64,000 nt of DNA from Bacteroidota bacterium (GTDB lineage: Bacteria > Bacteroidota > Bacteroidia > 2-12-FULL-35-15). The notes under the pieces were generated by a model, which saw nothing but the letters and a program-made list of their open reading frames with translations, did no database searches and had not been told where the DNA came from. Numbering within the stretch: position 1 is the first letter of the stretch; the number at the start of each line of letters is the position of its first letter. The position numbers and the translations under genes were made by a program. Below, one piece after another: positions 26,623 through 35,749 of the stretch. The stretch is taken from positions 124,001-188,000 of the forward strand of contig JADKIU010000007.1 of the NCBI GenBank assembly GCA_016722565.1. The letters run 5' to 3'.

Positions 26623-27864
26623 TTAAAACCAACGAAACTTTTCTTGTCCCATTAAAAATTCATGATTCCAAATTTCAAAATCTACATATTCATTTTCAGG
26701 CAATATTAAAGGACGATTATCCTTATATTTATATGTAGTTGTACTAACATGCTTGCGATTACCACTTGTTGAATAATGGTCTACACATTTTATTATTCGA
26801 CCTAAAGAATCGTATTCATACAAGCAAATATTTTCTTGAAAATCCTTTGATGATATACTAAGCGTATCAGTTGGAATAAACTTTCCATCGATATATTTAT
26901 TTTCTATCGCCATAGCAGAGCATATTGTTTTTATTATTTGTCCCTTTTTATTTCTGTAGCAAATAAATTTGAATATTCTATAAGTGGAAGCAGCCGTTTC
27001 TGTAACCACATTATCAGCACCATACTCAAAATAAGTAGTGTAATGATTTTGAATCCATTTGTCTATTGAATCCTCTTTAGGATCTAGCTTATGTAAACGC
27101 CCTTCTTGATTATAATTAAAAAGCTCCTCTGAAATGCGATTTTTTTTATCATAGATAAAAACAGATGAACCAGAAAATTCATTCTCGATTAATTTAGGCA
27201 ATTCTTCCTTTATTAATTTATTTTTGGAATTATACGAATATTTGAATAAAGCAGCAGTATAAACAGCCCAGCCTTGAAGAACAACTTCTTTTTTAACTTT
27301 AGCATACCCCGTAACTGACTTTATTTCACCATCTGCCTCAACCATTCCCAATTGTTGTGATGTATCAGAACTATCCCAAGGAACTAGAATGGGCTCATCA
27401 AACTCTTTTAAATTTTCAACAATTGACTTTTCAGTAACAGGTAAGTAGTTTAAGTATGGGTAGGAAATTATATTAACCAAACTGTCAGGATGCTTCTTAC
27501 CATTATAATAATATCTTGAATCAAATGATCTAAATGCATTTTTTAAGTAGGTAGTATCATAAGTAATTTTTTGAATCAAAGCATTCTTCTCACCATATGA
27601 ATAAACCGTTAATTTTTGAGACTCTCCTCCATAAAATGGAAACCCTTTATATTTTCTAGCTAAATTCCCTTCCTTGTCAAACTGATATGATATATCAACA
27701 AATGATGTATCTCCGGTTCCAAATTTACTTTTACGATGTATGATTTTTTGGCAATCTGAGAAATGATGAAAATCTGATATGTCGATTTTGTTCTCAGAAA
27801 CTTGAGAGGAAATACTAAACGGAATAATTATAAATAAACTTAAGGTAAAAAATCTTTTTCCCAT
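26623..27864 (-). CDS. secreted hypothetical protein with YD-like repeats
   Basis: From ATG 27864 the 413-residue product begins MGKRFFTLSLFIIIPFS, a signal peptide ending near SSQ; an upstream ATG at 27909 would put 15 residues in front of it. The body contains repeated stretches of the type YDKKNRISEELFNYNQEGRL, YRNKKGQIIKT and YDSLGRIIKC, similar to YD/RHS-like hairpin repeats but irregularly spaced. It is probably exported to the periplasm or surface. No catalytic motif is visible. It lies just downstream of trhO on the same strand, with a gap of about 45 bases. Confidence 0.6.
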   Translation of the reverse strand: MGKRFFTLSLFIIIPFSISSQVSENKIDISDFHHFSDCQKIIHRKSKFGTGDTSFVDISYQFDKEGNLARKYKGFPFYGGESQKLTVYSYGEKNALIQKITYDTTYLKNAFRSFDSRYYYNGKKHPDSLVNIISYPYLNYLPVTEKSIVENLKEFDEPILVPWDSSDTSQQLGMVEADGEIKSVTGYAKVKKEVVLQGWAVYTAALFKYSYNSKNKLIKEELPKLIENEFSGSSVFIYDKKNRISEELFNYNQEGRLHKLDPKEDSIDKWIQNHYTTYFEYGADNVVTETAASTYRIFKFICYRNKKGQIIKTICSAMAIENKYIDGKFIPTDTLSISSKDFQENICLYEYDSLGRIIKCVDHYSTSGNRKHVSTTTYKYKDNRPLILPENEYVDFEIWNHEFLMGQEKFRWF

Positions 27865-27910
27865 TTGAGGTTTTACTATGTATAAACTAAAAACGCGAAA
27901 AAGATACAAC

Positions 27911-28969
27911 TTATTCTATCTTCAAATCCCTCTTCTCCAAAACCTCTTTCAAATTCGGACGCAATCTACTTTTATATACAGACAGACAATCTTCTTTCTT
28001 TCTTCCTTTGCGTAATGCTCTTTGTTCTTCTACAGGAAGTGAAGCAATATGAACACATTCAGGTGTGCAGCAGCCTTTCATTTTTTCGGCACATTCATCA
28101 CATTGGATAAATAATAAATGACAATCATCGTTGGCGCAGTTCACATGTGTATCGCAAGGTTTTCCGCATTGGTGACATTCGGCAATTACATCTTCAGTAA
28201 TGCGTTCACCCACGCGTTCATCAAATACAAAATTCTTTCCAATAAATTTCGATTCCAATCCTTCTGCTTTTATTTGACGCACGTAATCAATCACACCACC
28301 ATGCAATTGGTTTACATCTGTAAATCCATGGTGCTTTAAATACGCACTTGCTTTTTCGCAACGCACACCACCGGTGCAATACATCAATATTTTTTTGTCT
28401 TTTTTATCTTTCAGCTCTTCAATCACCATTGGTAATTCTTCGCGAAAGGTATCCGCATCGGGAGTAATGGCTCCTAAAAATTTTCCAACTTCACTTTCGT
28501 AATGGTTACGCATATCCACAATAATGGTATCCGGATTTTCCATGGCAGCATTAAACTCCTTTGCTGTTAAATGATTTCCAACATTGGTTACATCAAAGGC
28601 ATTGTCGTCCAATCCATCCGCAACAATTTTCGGTCGCACTTTAATGGTGAGTTTATAAAATGATTTCCCATCGTCTTCAACGGCAATCTTAAAAGGGATT
28701 CCGGCAAACAAGGAATTTTTATGAAGGTTGTATTTAAATATTTCCCAATTTTCTTCGGGCACACTCATTTGTGCATTAATCCCTTCCTTGGCAACATAAA
28801 TGCGTCCGAGAATTTTCAGATTATTCCATTGCTCAAACAGAGCATCACGAAGTTCTTGTGGGTTGTCGATAATTACGTAGCGGTAAAACGAAACAGTTAT
28901 CCGTTTAATGGTTTCTTCCTGAATTCGTTTTTTAAGCTCCTTTTTGTTAACTCTGTTTTGCAGTAACAT
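27911..28969 (-). CDS. trhO: tRNA uridine-34 hydroxylase (rhodanese-like)
   Basis: The 352-residue protein has the TrhO/YceA layout: an N-terminal acylphosphatase-like domain (YVAKEGINAQMSVPEENWE), a rhodanese domain with active-site loop MYCTGGVRCEKASAYL, and a cysteine-rich C-terminus (CHQCGKPCDTHVNC, CDECAEKMKGCCTPEC) that probably binds metal. The enzyme makes 5-hydroxyuridine at tRNA position 34 with O2. Length and motifs match the family. Confidence 0.9.
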   Translation of the reverse strand: MLLQNRVNKKELKKRIQEETIKRITVSFYRYVIIDNPQELRDALFEQWNNLKILGRIYVAKEGINAQMSVPEENWEIFKYNLHKNSLFAGIPFKIAVEDDGKSFYKLTIKVRPKIVADGLDDNAFDVTNVGNHLTAKEFNAAMENPDTIIVDMRNHYESEVGKFLGAITPDADTFREELPMVIEELKDKKDKKILMYCTGGVRCEKASAYLKHHGFTDVNQLHGGVIDYVRQIKAEGLESKFIGKNFVFDERVGERITEDVIAECHQCGKPCDTHVNCANDDCHLLFIQCDECAEKMKGCCTPECVHIASLPVEEQRALRKGRKKEDCLSVYKSRLRPNLKEVLEKRDLKIE

Positions 28970-29147
28970 AGTGTCGAGGGTTTAAAATCATGACAAAGGT
29001 AAAGTTTTTCGCTGAATTGAAACATGACCTTTGTCACTCTAGTATTTGGAGTGTTTTTTTGGAGGAGCAATTACTTTTACCTCCGAAGCCTTGATCCACC
29101 CGCCATTCACTGCAAGTCCTCCTTCGTGCGGGCTTTTCGTTACTGTC

Positions 29148-29265
29148 GGGGCTATTAATTGAACTTGTCGCTATTAAACAACTCTTACTAACTTTATTAG
29201 CCCCGATTGAAGAGGAAATCCTTTCCTGCTAATTTAGCAGGAAAGATTGAAACGAAAAGCGGGAC
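29148..29265 (+). ncRNA. candidate structured RNA (CCCGAT...AGCGGGAC motif), copy 1
   Basis: The 440-base gap 28970-29410 has no convincing ORF but strong structure. GGGGCTA (29148-29154) can pair with TAGCCCC (29198-29204). CCCCGATTGAAGAGG (29201-29215) leads into a 25-base perfect hairpin (29221-29245, 12-nt arms), and AGCGGGAC (29258-29265) closes it by pairing with CCCG. The shared core recurs at 59058-59093. I recall similar intergenic elements from Flavobacteriia and suspect an Rfam family such as Flavo-1, but I cannot verify the name. Strand is chosen from the recalled consensus. The rest of the gap (28970-29147) shows nothing clear. Confidence 0.4.
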
Positions 29266-29364
29266 AAATGACTATTGCACATATAAAACAATATGCTCCT
29301 AAATTGGATAAGCATCTAAAATCGATATTCTTTATAGATATGCATATTTCCGTGATAAATTTAT

Positions 29365-29396
29365 TTTGATTTTAAAATATAATAGTGATATTTAGC
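29365..29396 (+). promoter_or_regulatory. candidate promoter of the threonine dehydrogenase gene
   Basis: TTTG (29365-29368) is followed after 20 bases by TATTTAGC (29389-29396), a partial match to TAnnTTTG. It would give a leader of under 10 bases before ATG 29411. Confidence 0.4.
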
Positions 29397-29410
29397 CTTT
29401 CAATTCTTTA

Positions 29411-30358
29411 ATGCATATGGCCACGAGTGATAAAATATTGGTAATTGGTTCATCCGGACAAATAGGTACGGAGCTGGTTCAAAATCTAAGAGATATTTAT
29501 GGTATTGACAATGTGGTGGCTTCGGATGTGAAGGTGACCGAGCAAGCCAAAGAAGGACCATTTGAGGTGATAGACGTGATGAATGCCCAAGGATTATTGG
29601 AAATTGTAAAGCGTCACAAAATTAATCAGGTATATTTATTAGCTGCTCTTTTATCGGCTACTGCCGAAAAAATGCCAAAATTTGGTTGGGACTTAAACAT
29701 GCAAGGATTATTTAACGTGCTTGACCTGGCGAAAGAAAAGATTATTGAAAAAGTATACTGGCCGAGCTCCATTGCTGTTTTTGGTCCGAATACCCCCAGC
29801 ATTAATACCCCACAATTTACAATTATGGAACCTAGCACTGTTTACGGTATAAGTAAACAAGCAGGAGAACGCTGGTGCGAATACTACTTTAACAAATATG
29901 GGGTGGATGTTAGAAGTTTACGCTATCCGGGCTTAATTGGATGGAAATCGGCACCGGGTGGTGGCACAACTGATTATGCCGTTCACATTTTTCATGAAGC
30001 CTTAAAATCAGGCAGTTACGAATGTTTTTTATCCGAAAACACCACACTTCCAATGATGTATATGCCGGATGCAATTAAAGCTACGATTGGTATCATGCAA
30101 GCTGATTCTCAGAAAGTTAAAATACGTTCAAGTTATAACTTATCGGGGTTCAGTTTTTCCCCTAAAGAAATCGCCTTGGAAATCAAAAAACACCTTCCGA
30201 ATTTCAGCATTTCTTATAAGCCAGATTCACGTCAGCAAATTGCCGACAGTTGGCCCAAAAGTATTGATTCCAGTGAGGCAAACAAGGATTGGGGATGGAA
30301 GCCGGAATACGATTTGGCAAGCATGACTGCCGATATGATAAAAAATTTAAAAAAATAA
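29411..30358 (+). CDS. tdh: NAD-dependent epimerase/dehydratase-type L-threonine 3-dehydrogenase
   Basis: An extended short-chain dehydrogenase (315 aa). The Rossmann loop is VIGSSGQIGTELVQNL, the catalytic pair is in VYGISKQAGERW (Tyr and Lys), and SLRYPGLIGWKSAPGGGT is characteristic of the SDR-type threonine dehydrogenases known from Flavobacterium, which differ from the zinc enzyme of E. coli. It oxidises L-threonine to 2-amino-3-ketobutyrate. The usual partner kbl is not in the window. The ORF opens with two ATGs (29411, 29417); the second gives the more typical MATSDKILVIG start. Confidence 0.85.
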   Translation: MHMATSDKILVIGSSGQIGTELVQNLRDIYGIDNVVASDVKVTEQAKEGPFEVIDVMNAQGLLEIVKRHKINQVYLLAALLSATAEKMPKFGWDLNMQGLFNVLDLAKEKIIEKVYWPSSIAVFGPNTPSINTPQFTIMEPSTVYGISKQAGERWCEYYFNKYGVDVRSLRYPGLIGWKSAPGGGTTDYAVHIFHEALKSGSYECFLSENTTLPMMYMPDAIKATIGIMQADSQKVKIRSSYNLSGFSFSPKEIALEIKKHLPNFSISYKPDSRQQIADSWPKSIDSSEANKDWGWKPEYDLASMTADMIKNLKK

Positions 30359-30525
30359 TTAAAAAACTGTAACTTTCCGTTATTGTTGACGTAAAAACAT
30401 ATAGGCTACTGGATTTAGCGAATTGAAATCGGTCGAAGGAAATTTTTAGTTGGTCTAAATTGTGTAGTGGCTTAAAATAATTGTTATAATTTTATCTTAG
30501 AATCTAAAAAGATACTCCAAATAAA

Positions 30526-31398
30526 ATGAAAAAGGCTTTCCTAATATTATTTTTTGTTGCTTGTAATATTGCTATTGCTCAGTCATCTGTTGGAAAAGAC
30601 ACAACCAACTTTACCGACATTAACGGCAAAAAGCAGGGCAAATGGATTATTTACAACAAGGACTTGCACAGAGAGTGTTTCAAGGACGACCAAAAGGTTG
30701 AAGAAGGAAAATACTTGGATAGCAAAAAGACCGGACCTTGGAAAGAGTACTATTGTAACAACAATGTAAAAAGTGTAATTACCTACGAAAACAATCGCCC
30801 AAGCGGATACGCTAAAATGTATCACGAAAATGGTAAGATTAAAGAAGAAGGTCTTTGGAAAAACAACCGTTGGGTTGGCGATTACAAACTATATTACGAT
30901 AACGGACAAGTTCAACAAGCATTTAAATTTAATGCTACCGGAAAACGCGAAGGAAAACAAGAATACTACTACGAGAACGGTCAAATTATGATCGAAGGAA
31001 ATTGGGCAGAAGGAAAAGAAGCTGGTGTTTTGAAAGAATACTACGAAAACGGGGATGTAAAATCTGAGAAAAACTTTAATGGCGGAACATTGGATGTTGC
31101 TTCTGTTAAAACCTACAACCCAAAGAAACCTATCCCGAAAGCTTCTCCGGATGTAAAAGTGGAAGCACCTCCAGTTGTTGCTCAAAAGAATGAAAAAGAC
31201 AACTTGGGTAAAGTGTTTAACGGTGAAGGATACTGGAAACTTTACAACCAAAACAAACAAGTTTCTAAAGACGGAATTTTTAGCAAAAATCGTTTAATGG
31301 ATGGTAAAGTTTACTCATACGATAGCGATGGAATCTTAACCAGAATTGCAGTATACAAAGGCGGAAAATACGTTGGAGATGCTGTAATGGAAGAATAA
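30526..31398 (+). CDS. secreted MORN-variant (YwqK-like) repeat protein
   Basis: The 290-residue product starts with a signal peptide (MKKAFLILFFVACNIAIAQ) and then carries repeated units of the type KQGKWIIYNKD, KTGPWKEYYCNNNVKS, GYAKMYHENGKIKEEG, VGDYKLYYDNGQVQQ and GKQEYYYENGQIMIEG. These are MORN-variant repeats found in proteins labelled YwqK antitoxin, a label that says little about function here. A proline-rich linker (about residues 200-225) separates a final pair of repeats. It is monocistronic with a strong terminator 42 bases after the stop. Confidence 0.75.
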   Translation: MKKAFLILFFVACNIAIAQSSVGKDTTNFTDINGKKQGKWIIYNKDLHRECFKDDQKVEEGKYLDSKKTGPWKEYYCNNNVKSVITYENNRPSGYAKMYHENGKIKEEGLWKNNRWVGDYKLYYDNGQVQQAFKFNATGKREGKQEYYYENGQIMIEGNWAEGKEAGVLKEYYENGDVKSEKNFNGGTLDVASVKTYNPKKPIPKASPDVKVEAPPVVAQKNEKDNLGKVFNGEGYWKLYNQNKQVSKDGIFSKNRLMDGKVYSYDSDGILTRIAVYKGGKYVGDAVMEE

Positions 31399-31440
31399 TT
31401 CAGACACAGTTCGTAAAACCTACGAAAACTTAATATCTTT

Positions 31441-31470
31441 GGACTTATGAAAATTTCATAAGTCCTTTTT
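31441..31470 (+). terminator. intrinsic terminator after the MORN-repeat gene
   Basis: GGACTTATGAAA and its perfect complement (31441-31465, one-base centre) are followed by five T. The same arms can work in the other direction, but no convergent gene is present. Confidence 0.85.
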
Positions 31471-31528
31471 ATTTTCAGGCAAGTCCTGTTTTTATTTTAA
31501 TGGACCAACAAGTTTTAAGTAATAACGT

Positions 31529-33001
31529 ATGCAAAACAATTTATTCATTTACAATACACTTTCTCGTACAAAGGAAAAATTCACACCCATCACTCCAGGA
31601 AGAGTTGGATTATATGTTTGCGGTCCTACCGTATACAGTGACGTCCATTTAGGAAATTGCCGCACGTTTATTTCGTTTGATTTGATCTATCGTTACTTAT
31701 TACACCTTGGATTTAAAGTTCGCTACGTGCGTAATATTACGGATGCAGGCCATTTGGAAGGCGACAGAGATGAAGGTGATGATAAGTTTGCTAAAAAAGC
31801 AAAACTAGAGCAGCTCGAACCGATGGAAATCGTTCAAAAATATACGCTTGGTTTTCACGATGTAATGCGAGAGGTCAATGCGCTACCTCCCAGCATTGAA
31901 CCAACGGCAACCGGACATATTTGCGAGCAAATAGAAATGATTAAAACCATCATTGAGAAAGGATATGCCTATGTTAAAAATGGCACCGTTTACTTTGATG
32001 TAGAAAAATACAATACCGAATTTTCATACGGACAATTGACGAATCGTAAATTGGAAGAATTGCTGGAAGGCACCAGAGAGCTGAGCGGACAGGATGAAAA
32101 AAAGGGCCGATTGGATTTCGCTTTGTGGATTGTTGCCAAACCGGAAACATTAATGAAATGGCCTTCCCCTTGGGGATGGGGATTCCCGGGCTGGCATATT
32201 GAATGCTCTGCTATGAGCAGTAAGTATTTAGGTGATACATTTGATATTCATGGTGGAGGAATGGATTTACAAGCCACACACCATACCAACGAAATTGCTC
32301 AATCACAAGCTTGCAATCACAAAGCTCCTGTAAACTATTGGATGCATACCAACATGCTTACCGTAAACGGAGTGCGCATGTCAAAAACGGCCGGCAACGG
32401 ATTTTTACCAGGAGAATTATTTACCGGTGATCATCCACTTCTGGAAAAAGGATACAGCCCCATGGCCGTTCGCTTTTTTATGATGCAAACCCATTACAGA
32501 AGCACACTCGATTTTTCAAATGAAGCATTGCAAGCCTCCGAAAAAGGATATGCACGCTTAATGGCATCCATCAAAACATTGGCAAATTTAAAAACTGCAG
32601 CCTCCTCTACTTCGAATATCAAAGAGTTAGAACAAAAATGTTACGAAGCAATGAATGATGATTTTAATTCGCCCATCTTAATTGCTAATTTATTCGAAGG
32701 AGCACGCATCATCAACTCGGTGAACGATGGAAAAGAAACCATTACTGCAGATGATTTAGCCTTATTAAAAAACATCATGCAGCATTTTACATTTGATGTG
32801 ATGGGATTAAAATCCGAAACATCCAATTCGGCATCCGACAAAGCCTTACAAGGTGTGATGGAAGTGATTCTCGATATTCGTAAAGAGATAAAAGCAAAAA
32901 AAGATTTTGCGGCTTCCGACAAATTACGTGATGATTTAAATAAAGTCAACATCACCATCAAGGATACAAAAGAAGGTGCTACCTGGTCGATTCAAGAATA
33001 A
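31529..33001 (+). CDS. cysS: cysteinyl-tRNA synthetase
   Basis: A class-I aminoacyl-tRNA synthetase of 490 residues. The HIGH-equivalent is in VYSDVHLGNCRTF, the zinc-site cysteine in YVCGPTVY, WHIECSAMSSKYLG is the third family mark, and RMSKTAGNG is the KMSKS-like loop. The length is normal and the C-terminal domain (AKKDFAASDKLRDDL) is complete. The downstream glycosyltransferase starts two bases after the stop. Confidence 0.96.
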   Translation: MQNNLFIYNTLSRTKEKFTPITPGRVGLYVCGPTVYSDVHLGNCRTFISFDLIYRYLLHLGFKVRYVRNITDAGHLEGDRDEGDDKFAKKAKLEQLEPMEIVQKYTLGFHDVMREVNALPPSIEPTATGHICEQIEMIKTIIEKGYAYVKNGTVYFDVEKYNTEFSYGQLTNRKLEELLEGTRELSGQDEKKGRLDFALWIVAKPETLMKWPSPWGWGFPGWHIECSAMSSKYLGDTFDIHGGGMDLQATHHTNEIAQSQACNHKAPVNYWMHTNMLTVNGVRMSKTAGNGFLPGELFTGDHPLLEKGYSPMAVRFFMMQTHYRSTLDFSNEALQASEKGYARLMASIKTLANLKTAASSTSNIKELEQKCYEAMNDDFNSPILIANLFEGARIINSVNDGKETITADDLALLKNIMQHFTFDVMGLKSETSNSASDKALQGVMEVILDIRKEIKAKKDFAASDKLRDDLNKVNITIKDTKEGATWSIQE

Positions 33002-33003
33002 AG

Positions 33004-33964
33004 TTGAAAAAAATACTCATCATACGTTTCAGTTCTATTGGCGATATAGTTTTAACAACGCCTGTAATACGCTGTATCAAAGAGCAGAAACCGGAGTATG
33101 AAATTCATTACCTTACAAAAACTGCGTTCAAAAGCATTTTAGAAAATAATCCCCACATCTCAAAAGTGCATGCGATTGATAAAGATGTAAAGGAAGTAAC
33201 TGGTGCATTACAACAAGAAAAATTTGATTTTGTTGTTGATCTGCACAACAACATCCGGTCGTTGCAAACGAAAAAGGCATTAGGTAAACCTTCCGCTTCA
33301 TTCAAAAAATTAAATTTTAAAAAGTGGCTGTTGGTGAATTTCAAAATCAACAAAATGCCGACAGCACATGTGGTAGACCGCTACATGGATACCGTTGCAT
33401 CCCTTGGAATTGCAAACGATAACAAAGGACTAGATTATTTCATTCCAACAAAAGATGAGGTAAACCCAAATCAACTTCCTCCATCACATCAAAACGGATA
33501 TATTGGTTTTGTAATTGGCGCCAAACATTTTACCAAACAGCTTCCCATCGAAAAAATAATTTCTATCTGTAAAAAAGTTGAATCAACCCATTGTTTTATT
33601 GGGTGGCAAAGAAGATGCAACAAGAGCGGAAGCCATAGAGAAAGCAGTAGGAAACAACATTTACAATGCTTGTGGCAAATACAACTTAAATCAATCTGCA
33701 TCCATTATCAAGCAAGCCAATAAAATCATTACGCACGATACCGGATTGATGCACATAGCTGCTGCTTTCAAAAAAGAAATTATTTCTGTTTGGGGAAATA
33801 CAGTTCCGGCATTTGGCTTTACTCCTTACCTCCCCGACCCAAAATCAAAAATGGTGGAGGTGAAAAATCTATCTTGCCGACCTTGCTCTAAAATAGGGTA
33901 TGATAAATGTCCGAAAGGGCATTTTAAATGTATGATGGAGATTGATGAAAATTCGTTTAATTAA
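33004..33964 (+). CDS. glycosyltransferase family 9 (heptosyltransferase-like; frameshifted)
   Basis: A GT9 protein split between two frames. From a TTG start at 33004 it reads MKKILIIRFSSIGDIVLTTP, the classical ADP-heptose transferase N-terminus, and continues to IISICKK. There the frame must change: the continuation LNQPIVLLGGKEDATRAEAI and then HDTGLMHIAAAFKKEIISVWG (nucleotide-sugar site) lies in the +1 frame. The break is an A6 run at 33571-33576; with five A the two halves join as ICKKLNQP and give 319 residues, normal for the family. It probably adds sugars to lipopolysaccharide core. Sequencing error is the simplest cause. Confidence 0.82.
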
Positions 33965-34470
33965 GCAAACAACGCTTTCAACTCCGTAGCATCACTCGGC
34001 TTCATTTTTCCTGCTAATATCAAGCTTAATTGTCTTCTTCGCAATGCTCCTTCATAACGAGCTTTCTCTTCGTCTGTTTCAGGAGTAACAGCAGGAACAG
34101 GCAATGGTGAACCATTTTGATCAACGGCAACAAATGTATAAATGGCTTCGTTGGCTTTCACCTTTTCGCCAGTAACAGGATCTTCTACCCAAACATCAAT
34201 AAATATTTCCATGGAAGAAGTGAATGCACGCGAAACTTTCGCTTCCAACGTTACCAAACTCGCATGGTTTATAGGCATATTAAACGATACATTATTCACA
34301 GAAGCGGTTACCACAACACGCTTACAATGACGGTGCGCTGCAATAGAAGCCACAATATCCATCCATTGCAACAACTGCCCACCAAACAAATTTCCTAAGG
34401 TATTGGTATCGTTGGGTAATACAATTTGAGTTTGTATCGTAAGTGATTCTTTGGGCGTTTTTGATTTCAT
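33961..34470 (-). CDS. acyl-CoA thioesterase (hotdog fold)
   Basis: The 169-residue product has the hotdog-fold signature of the YciA/ACOT group: LPNDTNTLGNLFGGQLLQWM followed by DIVASIAAHRHC. It hydrolyses acyl-CoA to free acid and CoA in the cytoplasm; chain length is unknown. Its stop overlaps the end of the convergent glycosyltransferase by 4 bases. An exact TATCTTTG -7 box lies 16 bases upstream of its ATG. Confidence 0.85.
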   Translation of the reverse strand: MKSKTPKESLTIQTQIVLPNDTNTLGNLFGGQLLQWMDIVASIAAHRHCKRVVVTASVNNVSFNMPINHASLVTLEAKVSRAFTSSMEIFIDVWVEDPVTGEKVKANEAIYTFVAVDQNGSPLPVPAVTPETDEEKARYEGALRRRQLSLILAGKMKPSDATELKALFA

Positions 34471-34485
34471 GTGTAATAATTTCTA

Positions 34486-34505
34486 CAAAGATATGAGTAT
34501 CTTTA
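34486..34505. promoter_or_regulatory. divergent -7 boxes for the thioesterase and hemJ genes
   Basis: On the minus strand TATCTTTG (34486-34493) faces the thioesterase gene; on the plus strand TATCTTTA (34498-34505) faces hemJ. The two boxes are 4 bases apart and diverge, so the two polymerases could not bind together. Confidence 0.4.
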
Positions 34506-34521
34506 CCTTAAATTTCAAAGA

Positions 34522-35079
34522 ATGGATAATTTATTTAAATACGCATTGGCCTTGCACATCATCTTCATTGTAACGTGGTTTGCCGGCTTGTTTTACATCG
34601 TTCGCTTATTCATTTATCATACAGAAGCAGAGCAAAAAGCAGAACCCGAAAGATCCATTTTACAAACCCAATACAAAATCATGGAAAAACGATTATGGTA
34701 TGGCATCACTTGGCCATCCATGATTATTACCTTACTGCTCGGACCATGGGTGATGAGTTATAATTTCATGTATTACATCACCTCTGCATATTTCATTTTA
34801 AAATTATGTTTTGTTGCTGCCTTGGTTTTGTATCATATTCAATGTCATGCAATGTTCAAACAATTGCAAAATGATGTCGTAAAACACTCGTCCTTTAAAT
34901 TACGTTTATGGAACGAAGTTGCAACGGTACTTCTATTTGCTATTGTATTCTTAATTGTATTAAAAAGCAATACCGGCTTGGTTTGGGGGATGTTGGGTTT
35001 GATTATCTTTTCAGGAACCTTGATTTTAGCAATTCGAATTTATAAGAAAAGTAGAGAGAAGAATACTGAGCAGTCGTGA
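34522..35079 (+). CDS. hemJ: protoporphyrinogen IX oxidase, HemJ family
   Basis: A 185-residue membrane protein with four hydrophobic segments (about residues 5-28, 58-78, 85-105 and 135-175). Conserved features of HemJ are present: LHIIFIVTWFAGLFYIVRLF with the N-terminal His, and CFVAALVLYHIQCH. It oxidises protoporphyrinogen IX to protoporphyrin IX in the inner membrane. The heme genes hemA, hemCD and hemB lie 20 kb away, so the pathway is dispersed. The start is 17 bases after a -7 box. Confidence 0.85.
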   Translation: MDNLFKYALALHIIFIVTWFAGLFYIVRLFIYHTEAEQKAEPERSILQTQYKIMEKRLWYGITWPSMIITLLLGPWVMSYNFMYYITSAYFILKLCFVAALVLYHIQCHAMFKQLQNDVVKHSSFKLRLWNEVATVLLFAIVFLIVLKSNTGLVWGMLGLIIFSGTLILAIRIYKKSREKNTEQS

Positions 35080-35130
35080 GTCGGGAGTTCGGAGAAAGAA
35101 GAGAATCTGTAGACCGTTTTCAGCAGACAA

Positions 35131-35664
35131 ATGACAAACAAGACAAGATTCGTTCTTATCGTATTGACACTTTCCTTATATATTTTATGGATATCCGGAT
35201 GCTGGAAAATGGTGAATGGGTTTGCAGGAAGTTATCCATATGCGGAATCTTGGGAGATACAGGCAACGGAATCTAGTGTGATTGAAATTATTACTCAAAT
35301 AAAACAAGAACATCCCGAGTTGATTCCCCCAGGCGAAATGTCATCTTCAATAGACAGAGACAACTGGTGTTTTATTAACTTCTACTATCCAGATACAAAA
35401 GAAATTGCCCACACCATATTGTCAGAAACATATGCCGACATTACAACAATTTCATTCACCAACCTTTCGAATTATGAAAAGGAACACCCGCAAATATTTG
35501 ATTCCTTAAGTATAAAACTAGAAATCGACACAACCAAGGTTCGGGAAAGAACAACTAGTAATTCCAGAACCATAAACAAGGATTATGGTTATTTTGCAAA
35601 TAAAAGGGAACTGTTAAAATTTGAGGAATTGATTTTAGAGAAGATCAAAGAAAAACTGAAGTAA
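35131..35664 (+). CDS. putative lipoprotein, unknown function (177 aa)
   Basis: The N-terminus MTNKTRFVLIVLTLSLYILW runs into ISGCWK, a fair lipobox (I-S-G-C), so export and lipidation are likely. The remaining 150 residues are soluble and contain two Trp and several aromatic residues, with no motif I recognise. It follows hemJ on the same strand with a 51-base gap. Confidence 0.5.
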   Translation: MTNKTRFVLIVLTLSLYILWISGCWKMVNGFAGSYPYAESWEIQATESSVIEIITQIKQEHPELIPPGEMSSSIDRDNWCFINFYYPDTKEIAHTILSETYADITTISFTNLSNYEKEHPQIFDSLSIKLEIDTTKVRERTTSNSRTINKDYGYFANKRELLKFEELILEKIKEKLK

Positions 35665-35702
35665 AATCAGAAGAAATTGGAATAGTGTTATACCTGCGCA
35701 CA

Positions 35703-35743
35703 GATTCGTAATTTCGTTTTATTCGTCCCGATAGCTATCGGGA
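35703..35743. repeat. 24-bp dispersed repeat, copy 2, with inserted palindrome
   Basis: Bases 35703-35726 are 23/24 identical to 19641-19664. Where copy 1 continues into TATCCGTA, this copy carries the palindrome TCCCGATAGCTATCGGGA (35726-35743) followed by TCCGTA. The same 18-bp palindrome recurs at 54224-54241. Confidence 0.65.
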
Positions 35744-35749
35744 TCCGTA

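Noticed and set aside
29100..29280. Possible tmRNA or RNase P RNA in the 440-base gap
   Set aside because: There is no tRNA-like acceptor with CCA or tag reading frame, and no RNase P core motifs; only the short hairpin element is supported.
30526..31398. Toxin-antitoxin role for the MORN/YwqK-like protein
   Set aside because: The product has a signal peptide and is monocistronic with no neighbouring toxin gene; the antitoxin name is a database label only.
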